A stretch of DNA of 8,724 bases from contig SXYY01000022.1 of NCBI GenBank assembly GCA_005788145.1, positions 1-8,724 of the forward strand, read 5' to 3'. Under the pieces are notes generated by a model, which saw only the letters and a program-made list of their open reading frames with translations, did no database searches and was not told the origin of the DNA. The first letter of the stretch is position 1; each line of letters opens with the position of its first letter. This document shows positions 1 through 6,949 of the stretch, in pieces. The DNA is from Bacteroidota bacterium. GTDB lineage: Bacteria > Bacteroidota > Bacteroidia > NS11-12g > UBA955. The position numbers and the translations under genes are program-made.

Positions 1-614
1 ACTTCCAAAAATCCCAAATCCCGGTATAACTGAACATTGCTGCCTCGAACACCACCTCCAGGCAAAATATCGATGGAATCGGCATGCCATTTTAGCATTT
101 TCAAAGTTTCCATATTCACGCTACCCCAACCTGTGAGGATGCGATCGAACCCGCATTCTTCCGCCTCGGAAACCGCATTCAAGGGGGTGGCAATTTCGTC
201 GAATGCCCGGTGTAACACCGCTTCCAAACCCAGCGAATGCGCCAATTCACAGGCCTGCATGCAAAATTCTTTGTCGAGCAGCCACCGCCCCTGTTTTTTT
301 ACCAAGGCCCCCAAAACCACACCTTGAAACCCCAGCTTGGCCACTTGTTTGATGGTGGTGAGCATCCATTTTTTCTCACGTTTGTTATAGGCAAAATCTC
401 CACCCCGGGGCCTCACCATCACCACGGCAGGCACCCTAAGGCCGCGACGAACATCATCCACGATGTTACTCGGACTCATCCTTTGTAAATCATCCAATGA
501 TGGGGTGATTCCCCCGAGGTTGTAATCCAGGCAAAGTTCAAGGCGGGCGCAGCCCGCCGCCTCTGCCGCGTAAGCATCATCTACCGAGAATACGCAAACC
601 TCAACCCCTTTCAT
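1..614 (-). CDS. cutC: CutC family TIM-barrel protein (3' end off the window)
   Basis: Reading from ATG at 614-612, 204 codons stay open to the left edge. E. coli CutC has about 248 residues, so roughly the last 40-50 are missing. Family motifs visible in order are ARLELC (residues 23-28), RPRGGDF (68-74), the LHRAFD core (134-139), RILTGWG (158-164) and PGGGVR (185-190), the conserved backbone of the CutC barrel. No signal peptide is seen, so it should be cytoplasmic. The start codon overlaps the stop of the GH92 gene as ATGA, so the two are very probably translated together. The family is named for copper homeostasis, but that role is doubtful: the E. coli copper phenotype has been traced to the small RNA MicL encoded at the locus. 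The biochemical function is therefore unknown; the context here suggests carbohydrate metabolism (inference). A GC-rich mini-palindrome covers codons 19-24. Confidence 0.93.
   Translation of the reverse strand, partial: MKGVEVCVFSVDDAYAAEAAGCARLELCLDYNLGGITPSLDDLQRMSPSNIVDDVRRGLRVPAVVMVRPRGGDFAYNKREKKWMLTTIKQVAKLGFQGVVLGALVKKQGRWLLDKEFCMQACELAHSLGLEAVLHRAFDEIATPLNAVSEAEECGFDRILTGWGSVNMETLKMLKWHADSIDILPGGGVRGSNVQLYRDLGFLE
542..558. repeat. GC-rich mini-palindrome, 7-bp arms, GCA loop (in cutC)
   Basis: GGCGGGC, spacer GCA, GCCCGCC on the plus strand, within cutC codons 19-24. Inner arms are those of the 1733-1749 copy in swapped order. Confidence 0.8.
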
Positions 615-3600
615 CGCACCCCAATTTCATCCATGAAAATATAACCACTGCCGTTGTATGGGTAGCCCAAATGTCCTTCCGGCAACTTCCCATACTTCGC
701 AGCCTCAATTTTGATATAACGCGCCTTGATCGGCTTCACCCCGGCTTTGCCATCGGTGTGTTGAATGTCCACCTCATCAATCAACGTTTCGTTGTTCTGC
801 CAATCGTCTTTGAACGCCACTGCTTGAGGCCATTCTGTATACTTTACTCCGTCCGTGGAAGACCACACCTGCATGGTTCGTGGCATCAAAATCCAAGCCC
901 GGGAATCTTGCAAAAACCTTGCGTTTACCTCACTCACAGACTGTATAGATCCCATGTCGATCACCGCGGAGAAATCCTGATCGTAGAAGCCCATCCAACC
1001 CCCTGCACGCCATTCTTTTGAGCCTTGTATCTCATCGACCAGCGCGCCGGCTCCGCCGGCGCTATACTGTGGATGCGGAATCACCCCCTCACCCAACTGA
1101 ACCTTGAAATTGTTCTCCTTCTTGTTAAACTCCCCCGTAGCCCAATCACTCTGTCCCAAAGTAACCGAACCCAACCCATCGCCCTTGCCACCGGCCGGAT
1201 TCGACCCCGGCAAACCGCCATACACTTCCGTGTTAACCAATCGCGCACTCACAACCGCGTCATAGGCCACCACGAACTCATAAGGCTTGGCCCCATCGGC
1301 CTCCGCAGTGATGGTTTCCATTGTGCCTGGCTTCACCACCAAAGCCGATACGATGGCCGATTTTCCGCCATCCTTACCCTTGGCCTGCTTCACGGGTTTA
1401 CCCTTTTTATCCAACGCCATGCGCTCACGGTTCGATACCCGAATTTCCAATATCCCTTTTGTGCCCTTCGGAACAGAAACCTTAATTAACAGACTATCCT
1501 TGAACGTGCGTATACCTTCAATTACGGGCACTGAAACAAACGATGTTGGTACGGTTTGCTTGGCTGTTTTAAGGATCAACTTATCGTGATCCGCTGAATC
1601 CACCTCGCTAAACACCAACCCGTCCGATTGCATCAATTGCTGGTGCGTAACCGTAAGTTCTGCCGCAGCGTATACCTTGCGCATGCTGCGCAATTCCAAT
1701 TCGCGTTGATCCTGTAATTCCTTCAAAGCGGCCGCCCGCGCAGCGGGCGTGCCTTTCAAATCCTTCAGCGTCGGCAATGCCGGCAACTCCGAGGCCTTCG
1801 CCCTCTCCATCTGATGCGCCGCCCAAGGCTTTTTCAATGCAACCGGCTTCACCATAGCGCCCACACCAGAAGTGCTTCGCTCAAACGTGCCATCCTGCGA
1901 CCCCGCCGTTGTCACCTCATCGGGATACATCCTCGGCCCAGCTCTTTCCTCTTTCCTGTTGATCTCACCCCGCGTGATTAAAAATCCCGATTTCCCCTCC
2001 CGCGCAATCTCAACCTCATAAAACTGGGGAATTCCCGTGGCATAGACGTTGCTGCCCGGACATACGGGATACAACCCCATCGCACTCATCACATACCAGG
2101 CGCTCTTCTGTCCGCAGTCTTCGTTGCCAATCAATCCATCCGGACTGTCTTTGTAAAACTGCTTACACACATAGTCGATGATCCCCTGCGCCTTTTCGGG
2201 TTTGCCACAGTAGTTGTACAAATACGCCATGTGATGACTCGGTTCGTTACCGTGGGCATATTGCCCAATCAACCCAGAAATATCAGCCTGATCCCTTCCT
2301 GTCGTGCGAGAATCTGTACCAAACAACGAATCCAAATGTTTTTCCGTGGCAGTCACACCACCCAGCTTATCCATCATCCCCAAAATATCGTGGGGCACAT
2401 ACATCGAATATTGCCAAGCATTGGCCTCAGTGAAATGGTTGTTTACCTCCTTCGGATCAAAGGGTGATAGCCATCCTCCATTGACACGCGGACGCATGAA
2501 GCCCACTTTTTCATCATACAGATTCTTCCAAAGCTCACTGCGGGCGTAAAATTCCTGAACCACAGACTGCGGGGTAGAAGGAAGCGCTTGGGCGACCCTG
2601 GCGATACACCAATCATCGTAGGCGTATTCCAGCAACTTCGACACACTTTCCGCCGTGTTTTCAATGCCCATATACCCCAACTTCTGTCCGTACAAATCCA
2701 AGAAAGCCGAATCCTTCGACCGCGCGCTGTGCATCATCGCCTCCAGAGCCAACTTATAGTCGAACGGATATTTCGGCTGTCCCATCGCATCACGCGTCAT
2801 CCCAATTTCCTTCATCATCACATCGGCAATCACACTCACGCTGTGATACCCAATCATGCATTCGGTTTCGCAACTGCCCAACTCCCAAACCGGCAACTTC
2901 CCACCCTGCTTGTATTGCAGCAAGAAAGTACGCACAAAGTCGATGGTGCGATCGGGATCCACAATGCTCAACAACGGATGCAACGCCCTGTAGGTATCCC
3001 AAAGCGAAAACACCGAATAGACCTTGTGAAAAGGCGGCGCATTTTCCTTGAACAATCCCGCCCGATGGATTTGCTGGTCGCGACCCCTGTATCGGCCATC
3101 AGCATCGCTGGCCAAACTCGGATGAATCATACAATGGTAAAGCGCTGTGTAAAATTTGCGCTTTTCGATATCACGCTTGGCCGATTCCGCACCCACCCGA
3201 AACGCCTGTGCTTCGTAATCGCTGGTAACCTTGATTTTGGAAAGTTCTTGATTCCAGGCCGACTTCGCCTGAACTCGATAGGTTTCAAAAGAAATTGGGC
3301 CTTTGGCCTCAGAACGTATCACGGCCATGTCCTTTTCATAGATGAGGTTCCCACGAGCCCCTTTGGCATCGGTAAATGAAATCCCCACCAATGTTTGCAG
3401 CTGCACAGGGTTTGATTTCTCCCCATTGCTGCGCTGATAATCGAATTCTACAATGGCTTGCTTGCCGTCCTGGCTGGTAATCACACGGGCAATTTCATGG
3501 TCGAATTCCATGGTAAAATACACCCACTGGTTGTTGGCCCAGGCCTTACTTTGTCGCCACCCACCAATTCTACGCTCGTCTAACTGTTCTATGCCGTGCG

Positions 3601-4198
3601 ACAATAACTTATCGCGGTGATTCAAATCAATCAACACCCTAGCTGTGTATTGGCTTTGGTTCATCGAACTGTAATAGGTGTAGCGATGCACCCCCATTCG
3701 TTCCGTGGCGGTGAGCTCTACCTTGATTTCATACACAGGCAAATACACCGAATAATAGCCTGCCTCTGCCACTTCACTGCTGTGGCTGTAGCGAGAGCGA
3801 TAGGCGTACGGGTTGAAACTGGGCAGTCGCGAAGAAGGGCCGCCCGTGGGCATCATCAACACATCACCGTAATCACTCACCCCGGTACCGCTGAGGTGGG
3901 TATGCGAAAATCCGTAGATGAAACTGTCTTCATAGTAATAGCCCCCACAACCATCCCAACTGTCGTCGATGCGGGTATCGGGTGATAACTGCACCATACC
4001 GAAGGGCCAAACGGCACCGGGGAAGGTATGACCATGTCCGCCTGTGCCCACCATGGGATTCACGTAATCGGCGGGAGTGGCTTCGGTTTGGGCACATAAA
4101 TTTGGTTGGCCGAAGGCCAAAAATGCAAACGCCAGGGTCGTGGACACGACCCTGGCGTTTGACAATATAGATTTATTCTTGAGAGTGTGACCAAGCAT
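611..4198 (-). CDS. Secreted GH92 exo-alpha-mannosidase-like glycosidase with C-terminal discoidin-like domain
   Basis: GH92 enzymes are calcium-dependent inverting exo-alpha-mannosidases that trim N-glycans and yeast mannan. The ATG at 4198-4196 gives 1195 aa; a GTG one codon upstream is possible but less likely. Residues 1-37 form a signal peptide (K7, K9, R16, then a hydrophobic stretch to about 29, cleavage near CAQ), so the protein is periplasmic or outer-surface. Family motifs are VNPMVGTGG and FSHTHLSGTG at the N-terminus, HFTEANAWQY with likely general acid E591, HGNEPSHH (649-656) and GNEDCGQ (691-697) with likely base D694. The position two before D694 is Asn, where many members have Asp. 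After the catalytic part (to about 730) come a charged Lys/Ala/Glu-rich segment (about 785-845), a CHB_HEX_C-like beta domain (about 885-980) and an F5/8C-like domain (about 1045-1195). No T9SS sorting tail is visible. Linkage specificity cannot be read from the sequence. Confidence 0.93.
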   Translation of the reverse strand: MLGHTLKNKSILSNARVVSTTLAFAFLAFGQPNLCAQTEATPADYVNPMVGTGGHGHTFPGAVWPFGMVQLSPDTRIDDSWDGCGGYYYEDSFIYGFSHTHLSGTGVSDYGDVLMMPTGGPSSRLPSFNPYAYRSRYSHSSEVAEAGYYSVYLPVYEIKVELTATERMGVHRYTYYSSMNQSQYTARVLIDLNHRDKLLSHGIEQLDERRIGGWRQSKAWANNQWVYFTMEFDHEIARVITSQDGKQAIVEFDYQRSNGEKSNPVQLQTLVGISFTDAKGARGNLIYEKDMAVIRSEAKGPISFETYRVQAKSAWNQELSKIKVTSDYEAQAFRVGAESAKRDIEKRKFYTALYHCMIHPSLASDADGRYRGRDQQIHRAGLFKENAPPFHKVYSVFSLWDTYRALHPLLSIVDPDRTIDFVRTFLLQYKQGGKLPVWELGSCETECMIGYHSVSVIADVMMKEIGMTRDAMGQPKYPFDYKLALEAMMHSARSKDSAFLDLYGQKLGYMGIENTAESVSKLLEYAYDDWCIARVAQALPSTPQSVVQEFYARSELWKNLYDEKVGFMRPRVNGGWLSPFDPKEVNNHFTEANAWQYSMYVPHDILGMMDKLGGVTATEKHLDSLFGTDSRTTGRDQADISGLIGQYAHGNEPSHHMAYLYNYCGKPEKAQGIIDYVCKQFYKDSPDGLIGNEDCGQKSAWYVMSAMGLYPVCPGSNVYATGIPQFYEVEIAREGKSGFLITRGEINRKEERAGPRMYPDEVTTAGSQDGTFERSTSGVGAMVKPVALKKPWAAHQMERAKASELPALPTLKDLKGTPAARAAALKELQDQRELELRSMRKVYAAAELTVTHQQLMQSDGLVFSEVDSADHDKLILKTAKQTVPTSFVSVPVIEGIRTFKDSLLIKVSVPKGTKGILEIRVSNRERMALDKKGKPVKQAKGKDGGKSAIVSALVVKPGTMETITAEADGAKPYEFVVAYDAVVSARLVNTEVYGGLPGSNPAGGKGDGLGSVTLGQSDWATGEFNKKENNFKVQLGEGVIPHPQYSAGGAGALVDEIQGSKEWRAGGWMGFYDQDFSAVIDMGSIQSVSEVNARFLQDSRAWILMPRTMQVWSSTDGVKYTEWPQAVAFKDDWQNNETLIDEVDIQHTDGKAGVKPIKARYIKIEAAKYGKLPEGHLGYPYNGSGYIFMDEIGVR
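1044..1062. repeat. GC-rich mini-palindrome, 8-bp arms, GGA loop (in GH92 gene)
   Basis: GCGCCGGC, spacer TCC (GGA on minus), GCCGGCGC. It lies in codons for SAGGAGALV. Bases 1045-1062 match 7006-7023 at 17 of 18 positions. Confidence 0.8.
1677..1693. repeat. Mini-palindrome, 7-bp arms, GCA loop (in GH92 gene)
   Basis: TTGCGCA, spacer TGC (GCA on minus), TGCGCAA. It lies in codons for LRSMRK at the end of the charged segment. Confidence 0.75.
1733..1749. repeat. GC-rich mini-palindrome, 7-bp arms, GCA loop (in GH92 gene)
   Basis: CGCCCGC, spacer GCA, GCGGGCG on the plus strand. It lies in codons for TPAARA in the charged segment, 39 bases from the 1677-1693 copy. Confidence 0.8.
4106..4120. 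repeat. Mini-palindrome, 6-bp arms, GAA loop
   Basis: TTGGCC, spacer GAA, GGCCAA on the plus strand. It lies directly after the 36-bp palindrome in the direction of GH92 transcription, in codons of the signal peptide. Confidence 0.75.
4126..4161. repeat. 36-bp perfect palindrome in GH92 signal-peptide codons, terminator- or attenuator-like
   Basis: Arms 4126-4142 (CAAACGCCAGGGTCGTG) and 4145-4161 are perfect reverse complements of 17 bp around a 2-nt centre. In minus-strand RNA this folds as a 16-bp GC-rich stem with a 4-nt loop. It is followed two bases later by five U (4123-4119), the layout of an intrinsic terminator. It covers codons 13-25 of the GH92 gene and lies 63 nt beyond the stop of the OmpA-like gene, so it could end that transcript or attenuate GH92 expression. 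Confidence 0.85.
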
Positions 4199-4204
4199 CA
4201 CTCA

Positions 4205-4234
4205 CGAAGATACAATCTGGGGATTACTTCACAA
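4205..4234 (-). promoter_or_regulatory. Candidate promoter of the GH92-cutC unit
   Basis: Minus strand: TTG at 4234-4232, 19 nt, then TATCTTCG at 4212-4205 (one mismatch to TAnnTTTG), six bases before the GH92 ATG. It overlaps the stop codon of the OmpA-like gene. Spacing fits the Bacteroidota consensus. Confidence 0.35.
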
Positions 4235-4874
4235 CAACACCCACTACCACTCTGCGGTCCAAGTTGTTGGTACCGGTGTAGGCAGGCTGCGTAGTTACGA
4301 TTTGTACTTTGGCAGCGTTCACACCCAAAGAATTCACCATGAAATTTCTCACGGTGTTGGCCCTGCGCTCGCGCAATTTTGCATTCGTAGCATCTGAACC
4401 AGTTTTATCGGCAGAAGCGTAAACCACAATGGTGTAATCGTAGGCGCTCGCACTGCGGTCAGCACCCAATTTCCAACGATACAATTCTTGCATGCCATCG
4501 GTGGTCAACTGAGAAGAGTTCAAAGCAAAGAATACAGTGGTTACGTTACTGCGCTCGAATTCAGCCTTGCTCTCTTTTTCCAATGCTTCAACAGCAGCCA
4601 ATTTGGCTTCCAACGCATCAATTTCGGCTTTTGATTGGGCCAAATCCGCATCGATAGCAGCAACCTTCACTTTGGTTTCCTCCACTACTTTTCCGATTCC
4701 GCCATCGCCCTTGTTCATTTTCACGTTGTTTTCCTCAATCATCAATTGGGTTTGGTCGGCTACAAAACCGCTCAACTTTGATTTCTGATAGGCGTCTTTA
4801 GACTTGATGCCACAGCCGGTGGTTCCAATCATCGCTGAAACCAAAACCGCGCCGATAAAAAGAATTTTCTTCAT
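4224..4874 (-). CDS. OmpA-like lipoprotein with coiled coil and peptidoglycan-binding domain
   Basis: This 216-aa protein starts at ATG 4874-4872 after an A/T-rich stretch with no Shine-Dalgarno sequence, as is common in Bacteroidota. It has a lipoprotein-type leader (two Lys, hydrophobic core, then TTGC with Cys21 as probable lipidated residue; the lipobox is relaxed). Residues about 65-107 are Ala/Glu/Lys-rich with heptad-like spacing, probably a short coiled coil. The C-terminal part (about 111-216) is an OmpA domain: VFFALNSSQL for the first strand and helix, ASADKTG (153-159) in place of the usual GHTDxxG, then NAKLRERRANTV (164-175) corresponding to N..L...RA..V, and a DRRV end. D156 and R171 match the residues that bind diaminopimelate in OmpA proteins, so peptidoglycan anchoring from the outer membrane is likely. 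There is no beta-barrel. The gene is separated from mhpE by 105 nt and has its own candidate promoter. Confidence 0.88.
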   Translation of the reverse strand: MKKILFIGAVLVSAMIGTTGCGIKSKDAYQKSKLSGFVADQTQLMIEENNVKMNKGDGGIGKVVEETKVKVAAIDADLAQSKAEIDALEAKLAAVEALEKESKAEFERSNVTTVFFALNSSQLTTDGMQELYRWKLGADRSASAYDYTIVVYASADKTGSDATNAKLRERRANTVRNFMVNSLGVNAAKVQIVTTQPAYTGTNNLDRRVVVGVVVK

Positions 4875-4883
4875 AATTTTTTA

Positions 4884-4920
4884 CAAATTTAATGTGCTTT
4901 CGTCCCAGAGATATCAAAAA
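4884..4920 (-). promoter_or_regulatory. Candidate promoter of the OmpA-like gene
   Basis: Minus strand: TAAATTTG at 4891-4884 matches TAnnTTTG exactly, nine bases before the ATG. TTTTTG at 4920-4915 could be the -33 element, but the 23-nt spacing is longer than the usual 19-21. Lies in the 105-nt gap after mhpE, a gap that otherwise holds no recognisable feature. Confidence 0.4.
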
Positions 4921-4979
4921 CTATTCCACAGTAAATGACATATGACTGAAATCCATCGGCAATATGCGTACGTTGGTCG

Positions 4980-5990
4980 TTATTGCCCGGTTTTCTTCAT
5001 ATCCAAGGCCACATCCACAATCATATCTTCCTGTCCACCCACCATTTTCCTGCGACCCAACTCCTCCAAAATACTCCGGGTATCGATCCCGTATCGCTCT
5101 GAAGCCCTTTCGGCATGCAATAAAAAACTAGAGTACACTCCCGCATAACCCAAACTCAGGGTTTCGCGGTCCACCCGCACCGGACGTACCTGCAACGGAC
5201 GGATCAAATCATCGGCGGCATCCATCAATGCATACAAATCGCTGTTGTGCGGCACACCCATTCTATTCAAAACGGCAATCAACACTTCCAACGGTGCATT
5301 TCCTGCGCCTGCGCCCATCCCGGCCAAAGAGGCATCCAAACGCGTGGCGCCGTGTTCCAATGCCACAATCGTATTCGCCACGCCCAAACTCAAATTGTGG
5401 TGGCAGTGGATCCCTATTTCCGTTTCCGGCTTCAGCACGTCCTTGAACGCTTTCATGCGATCGGCCACATCATTCATCAACAAAGCACCCGCGCTATCTG
5501 TAACATACACACAATCAGCCCCATAACTTTCCATCAATTTGGCTTGCTCGGCCAGTTTCTTGGGCTCATTCATGTGCGCCATCATCAAAAAGCCACCCAC
5601 ATCCATGCCCAAATTTTTGGCTGCTTCGATGTGCTGCGCTGCGATATCCGCTTCGGTACAATGGGTCGCAATTCGCACACTCTCAACCCCCAAAGCCCGG
5701 GCTCGTTTGAGGTCGTCAATGGTTCCGATACCTGGCAACAACAGCGTGGTCAACCTGGCATGCTGCAATTTCTCTGCGATGCCCTCCAACCATTCCCAAT
5801 CGGTGTGTGCACCAAACCCGTAGTTAAAACTCGCGCCTGCCAATCCATCCCCATGGGCAATTTCTATTGCATCTACCTTGGCCGCATCCAGGGCCAGGGC
5901 GATTTCTGTCATCTTGTCTTTGCTATATTGATGTTTGATGGCATGCTGACCATCGCGCAAAGTCACATCCTGAATATATACCTTTTTCAT
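4980..5990 (-). CDS. mhpE: 4-hydroxy-2-oxovalerate aldolase (MhpE/DmpG/BphI family)
   Basis: This class II pyruvate aldolase cleaves 4-hydroxy-2-oxopentanoate to pyruvate and acetaldehyde, the last carbon-carbon cleavage of meta-cleavage pathways. The 336-aa length matches the family. The N-terminal DVTLRDGQHAIKHQ (8-21) carries catalytic R12, metal-binding D13 and base H16; the metal site is completed by the HCHHN motif (H195, H197). The C-terminal helical segment with GYAGVYSSFLLHAE (Y286) is the communication region that docks the aldehyde dehydrogenase, so acetaldehyde is channelled rather than released. All key residues are intact. The start overlaps the stop of mhpF as ATGA and has a full Shine-Dalgarno sequence six bases upstream, unusual for this phylum. 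The gene ends the operon, and I see no clear intrinsic terminator after it. Confidence 0.97.
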   Translation of the reverse strand: MKKVYIQDVTLRDGQHAIKHQYSKDKMTEIALALDAAKVDAIEIAHGDGLAGASFNYGFGAHTDWEWLEGIAEKLQHARLTTLLLPGIGTIDDLKRARALGVESVRIATHCTEADIAAQHIEAAKNLGMDVGGFLMMAHMNEPKKLAEQAKLMESYGADCVYVTDSAGALLMNDVADRMKAFKDVLKPETEIGIHCHHNLSLGVANTIVALEHGATRLDASLAGMGAGAGNAPLEVLIAVLNRMGVPHNSDLYALMDAADDLIRPLQVRPVRVDRETLSLGYAGVYSSFLLHAERASERYGIDTRSILEELGRRKMVGGQEDMIVDVALDMKKTGQ

Positions 5991-6934
5991 GCGTTACCTC
6001 CTTGTTTGCTGGCCATGCGCTCGGCGGTAGCCAAAGCAGCACTGGTCATAATGTCTAAATTCCCTGCGTATTCGGGGAGATAATGTCCCGCACCTCGTAC
6101 TTGCAACATCACGGTGGTCTTTAAGCCACTGACTTTGCCCAATCCTTCGATAAAAACGGCATTTTCCGGCGTGATCACCTCAAACTGAACTTCTTGGTGA
6201 AGGCGATAACCCGGTACATATTGCTGCACCTCGGCCACCATCTGGTGGATGCTCTCTCTTATGGCTTCCGTATCCACCACATCACTGAGGGTAAACACTG
6301 TATCCCGCATGACCAATGGAGGCTCCGCTGGATTCAAAATAATGATGGCTTTTCCCTTGGTTGCCCCACCCACCTGTTCGATGGCATGGGACGTAGTTTC
6401 TGTAAATTCATCAATGTTGGCACGGGTACCCGGACCGGCACTTTTGGATGCGATACTCGCCACAATTTCTCCATAATGCACCTTGGCCACACGATTAACC
6501 GCTGCAACCATGGGGATCGTTGCCTGTCCGCCACACGTCACCATATTTACATTGGGCACATCTTGCAGTGTATCAAAATTCACGGGAGGCACCAAAAACG
6601 GTCCGATAGCCGCAGGCGTCAAATCAATGACGCGCTTGCCTTCAAACGCCTTGATTTTTTCGTAATTGTACAGGTGTGCTTTTGCCGATGTGGCATCGAA
6701 AACATACCCTATTTCAGGCCATAGTGGGTGATTCAACAGGCCGTCTATCCCTTCGTGGGTGGTAGCAACACCCATTCGCTGTGCGCGGGCGAGCCCATCA
6801 CTATTGGGGTCGATACCCACAAAAACACCCATTTCCAGGTGCTTGGCAGTGCGCATCACTTTGATCATAAGGTCGGTACCGATATTGCCCGATCCGATAA
6901 TCGCCACTTTGATTTTGGCAGTTTCTTGAGACAT
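5987..6934 (-). CDS. mhpF: Acetaldehyde dehydrogenase, CoA-acylating (MhpF/DmpF/BphJ family)
   Basis: The enzyme converts acetaldehyde, NAD+ and CoA to acetyl-CoA and works as a complex with the aldolase encoded next to it. The 315 residues match the family. A Rossmann fold opens the protein with GSGNIGTDLMIK (14-25) for NAD binding. Catalytic Cys134 lies in NMVTCGGQATIPM (130-142). SKSAGPGTR (163-171) and the C-terminal YAGNLDIMTSAA (289-300, N292) are also family signatures. The ATG at 6934-6932 follows mhpD by only 15 nt with no Shine-Dalgarno sequence (upstream is A-rich, CCCAAAAACAC), so it is cotranscribed. Its last codons, KQGGNA then stop, double as the Shine-Dalgarno sequence for mhpE, so the two subunits of the channelling complex are probably made in a fixed ratio. 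Confidence 0.97.
   Translation of the reverse strand: MSQETAKIKVAIIGSGNIGTDLMIKVMRTAKHLEMGVFVGIDPNSDGLARAQRMGVATTHEGIDGLLNHPLWPEIGYVFDATSAKAHLYNYEKIKAFEGKRVIDLTPAAIGPFLVPPVNFDTLQDVPNVNMVTCGGQATIPMVAAVNRVAKVHYGEIVASIASKSAGPGTRANIDEFTETTSHAIEQVGGATKGKAIIILNPAEPPLVMRDTVFTLSDVVDTEAIRESIHQMVAEVQQYVPGYRLHQEVQFEVITPENAVFIEGLGKVSGLKTTVMLQVRGAGHYLPEYAGNLDIMTSAALATAERMASKQGGNA
5996..6003 (-). promoter_or_regulatory. Consensus Shine-Dalgarno sequence for mhpE
   Basis: Minus strand AAGGAGGT, a full match to the anti-Shine-Dalgarno sequence, lies six bases before the mhpE ATG and within the last codons of mhpF. Together with the ATGA overlap it indicates strong reinitiation at mhpE. The other starts in the window have no comparable site. 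Confidence 0.75.
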
Positions 6935-6949
6935 GTGTTTTTGGGCGAT

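Noticed and set aside
208..220. CGGTGT-A-ACACCG palindrome in cutC as another member of the hairpin family
   Set aside because: Its centre is 1 nt, or TAA if read as a 3-nt loop, so it does not fit the GNA pattern.
2413..2425. GCCAA-GCA-TTGGC in the GH92 gene as another family member
   Set aside because: It has a GCA loop, but 5-bp arms are expected several times in a window of this size by chance.
2588..3379. 263-codon plus-strand frame opposite the GH92 gene
   Set aside because: It is antisense to the conserved catalytic part of the GH92 protein; His/Arg-rich shadow translation.
4199..4201. GTG start one codon upstream for the GH92 gene
   Set aside because: The adjacent ATG is the more usual start and gives the same signal peptide; no ribosome binding site favours the GTG.
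4535..4680. Compositional bias in the OmpA-like gene taken as a sequence repeat
   Set aside because: The Ala/Glu/Lys periodicity reflects a coiled coil; no nucleotide repeat is present.
4958..4987. 7-bp inverted repeat (GGCAATA / TATTGCC) around the mhpE stop as a terminator
   Set aside because: The spacer is 16 nt, the stem is AT-rich and short, and no T run follows, so it is not convincing.
5247..6083. 278-codon plus-strand frame opposite mhpE
   Set aside because: It is antisense to a clear aldolase with all catalytic residues, and its translation shows no family motif.
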